43,081 bases of DNA from Alphaproteobacteria bacterium (GTDB lineage Bacteria > Pseudomonadota > Alphaproteobacteria > Rs-D84). Every line of letters begins with the position of its first letter. Within the stretch, counting starts at the first letter, position 1. Location of the stretch: positions 1 through 43,081 of the forward strand of contig WSMU01000003.1 in the NCBI GenBank assembly GCA_013316395.1, given 5' to 3'. This document shows positions 41,573 through 43,081 of the stretch, piece by piece. The translations under genes were made by a program, and so were the position numbers. The notes below the pieces were generated by a model. It saw only the letters and a program-made list of their open reading frames with translations, searched no databases and was not told where the DNA came from.

Positions 41573-43081
41573 TTAGAACTGGGTGTCCGTACAGGTTTCC
41601 ACCGGGTCGGCCCAGGCTTTGCAATACTTGCTGCCGAACAGGGGATTGCCTTTCTTGTTACAATTTTGTGCACGTACACATTTATGACAATTTAGGGTAT
41701 CCCATTCGAATGTCGATGTGATTGTCTCTTTGTAGTTCCACTGGTTCAAGGACTTAGAGCCAATCAGCTCGCGCTGGATGCCGCCATCGGCACCGTTTGC
41801 TTTTCCGCCACCGCTGCTGGCCAGACCTATGCCTGCTATTGTGGCGCCTGCGGCGGCTGCAGCAATTCCGGCTGTAGAAATACTTCCTATACCGGCAATT
41901 GCGAATGTTGACAGCCCTCCTGTAAACGGTATTGCGACCGCAGCGCCGGCAATTGCCACGACCGACAGGATTTTACCAAACGCATTTCCGGGCGGGTTGG
42001 GTGACTTTGGCAGGGCGGATGCATCTGCGAAGTTTATGCAGGCCACACGTGCGATTTCGCGGCGTGCATCCAGCGCGTTTTCGCCGGCGATTTCTGCCAT
42101 ACGCTCGCCAATCGTTGCATAGTCTTTCAGCATCTTTTCATTAAGCTCGTCATACTTTTTATAATAGTTGCCTTTTGCGATTTTTAATGCGGATGTTGCG
42201 ATTATCGTGCGCATTTGCTTAGTAAGCTCCGGGAAGCGGGCCGCATCGGCTGAGCGTTCGCCTATTTTACGACGGGTGTCGCCGCTTTTCATGCCTTGAA
42301 CCTCGCGGCCTGTCATACAGAACTGGACCGTCGGGTCTGCCTCGATTGCTTGGATTGCGGTATCTACATTCTTTTGTAGTACTGCCAGCTCAGAGCGTAT
42401 TTTTTCCTTAGATGCGGCGCTCATATTCTTTGGGGTGTCGATTTTAGTCAGGTATTCGTCAACAGATGACAGGCGGCCGTCGTCGTTAACTTCGACGCTT
42501 TCCCAATATATTGTACCGTCTAAAACGCCAGCGAACGGTGTTATCGGACCCAGGCCAGATTGGGTGGATCCAACAACGCGCCCCAGTTCAGTATCTTGGA
42601 TTTGTGATACGTCTGTGCGGCATCCGGCGTAAGATATATCCAGTGACTCGCCAGAGCTCTTATATTCACAAATCTTATATTCCAGGGATCGCGCACCAAT
42701 ATTCTCATCTACTGCAATACCGTTACAGTCTTCTGTAGAGCCACAGACTTTAATCATTGCTTCATTAGCAGCGTTTTGGCATTGGTTTAAGAAATTGTTA
42801 TCGATATTGAGCATGATACCCTGAACCATAGTAGCGAGTTCGTCGTATACCTTTTGTCCTGTGATATCGACACCTTGTTCTTGATAAACCTTTTGGCAAC
42901 CGACAAGTTTGTCATAGGGGCACATTCTGATAATAGTATCAGTGTCGAGTCCGATACATTGAGTATAATCTGCGCCACATCTGTCATCAGATTGGAGACA
43001 TTCTTTGACTTCGTTAGTACAGCTATCGACTCTCATTGCGGACAGTCTGGCATATACGTAATCTAATATTAAGGGCTCGGC
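41573..43081 (-). CDS. Large cysteine-containing, probably exported protein; N-terminus outside window
   Basis: The frame stays open to the right edge: 15 codons precede the first visible ATG at 43036, giving about 502 visible residues. So the start and any signal peptide are beyond the window. The first 100 residues have many Cys in pairs (CTNEVKECLQSDDRC, YTQC, MCPYDKLVGC). A helical middle follows, then an Ala/Gly/Ile-rich hydrophobic stretch (ILSVVAIAGAAVAIPFTGGL onward, near 360-420) long enough for two membrane helices. The tail has six more Cys (CHKC..., C, C, C, TCTDTQF). The family is not recognised; an envelope or secreted protein is inferred from the cysteine content. Confidence 0.7.
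   Translation of the reverse strand, partial: AEPLILDYVYARLSAMRVDSCTNEVKECLQSDDRCGADYTQCIGLDTDTIIRMCPYDKLVGCQKVYQEQGVDITGQKVYDELATMVQGIMLNIDNNFLNQCQNAANEAMIKVCGSTEDCNGIAVDENIGARSLEYKICEYKSSGESLDISYAGCRTDVSQIQDTELGRVVGSTQSGLGPITPFAGVLDGTIYWESVEVNDDGRLSSVDEYLTKIDTPKNMSAASKEKIRSELAVLQKNVDTAIQAIEADPTVQFCMTGREVQGMKSGDTRRKIGERSADAARFPELTKQMRTIIATSALKIAKGNYYKKYDELNEKMLKDYATIGERMAEIAGENALDARREIARVACINFADASALPKSPNPPGNAFGKILSVVAIAGAAVAIPFTGGLSTFAIAGIGSISTAGIAAAAAGATIAGIGLASSGGGKANGADGGIQRELIGSKSLNQWNYKETITSTFEWDTLNCHKCVRAQNCNKKGNPLFGSKYCKAWADPVETCTDTQF

Noticed and set aside
1-43081. CRISPR array, restriction system or complete prophage
   Set aside because: No regularly spaced direct repeats, no nuclease or methylase genes, and no phage structural module. 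The fibre proteins have signal peptides and lie in a cellular context.

Overview
This 43 kb window looks like a chromosomal segment of an uncultured alphaproteobacterium, possibly one of the small-genome intestinal (RF32-type) lineages. The alphaproteobacterial reading rests on the unbroken str-S10-spc-alpha ribosomal order with no rpsD beside rpoA, a long Ala/Lys-rich tail on L17, and the look of the acpP, fabF, lepA and mltG products. The habitat and order are inference.

Region 1 (1-9370) is a surface-protein locus. It holds five exported, low-complexity coiled-coil or fibre-like proteins (one entering from the left edge), then a YqaA/DedA-type membrane protein on the minus strand and rbfA. 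A perfect 2,830-bp tandem duplication (3701-6530 and 6531-9360) doubles the fifth fibre gene and the membrane-protein gene. It also creates an in-frame chimera of the first 38 codons of rbfA with the back two thirds of the fourth fibre gene.

Region 2 (9248-21121) holds housekeeping and accessory genes: rbfA, a GNAT acetyltransferase, lepA, a cysteine-containing orphan, a tyrosine-recombinase homologue that appears catalytically dead, acpP, fabF, two convergent cysteine-rich secreted proteins, an AMP-forming acyl-CoA synthetase, tRNA-Pro(CGG) with a duplicated 3' end, mltG, and an outer-membrane beta-barrel protein.

Region 3 (21305-41505) is the ribosomal superoperon: rpsL-rpsG-fusA-tuf-rpsJ-rplCDWB-rpsS-rplV-rpsC-rplP-rpmC-rpsQ-rplNXE-rpsNH-rplFR-rpsE-rpmD-rplO-[99-aa orphan]-secY-rpsMK-[inverted cysteine-rich gene]-rpoA-rplQ. 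adk, which often lies between secY and rpsM, is absent. An unknown small gene sits between rplO and secY, and a minus-strand secreted-protein gene with its own promoter and long leader splits rpsK from rpoA. Many intercistronic gaps carry a hairpin just upstream of the ribosome-binding site.

The most interesting signal is a pair of about 250-nt structured RNA leaders (minus strand, 16654-16903 and 39307-39566), each ahead of a cysteine-rich secreted-protein gene. They share a long closing helix, several hairpins with compensatory base changes and an almost invariant loop. Each has a promoter whose predicted +1 falls at the start of the conserved part. In each, one strand of the closing helix is also complementary to the Shine-Dalgarno, so the design looks like a riboswitch or other cis-regulatory switch. 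I do not recognise it as a known class.

Region 4 (41573-43081) is the 3' part of a large cysteine-containing, probably exported protein gene that runs off the right edge.
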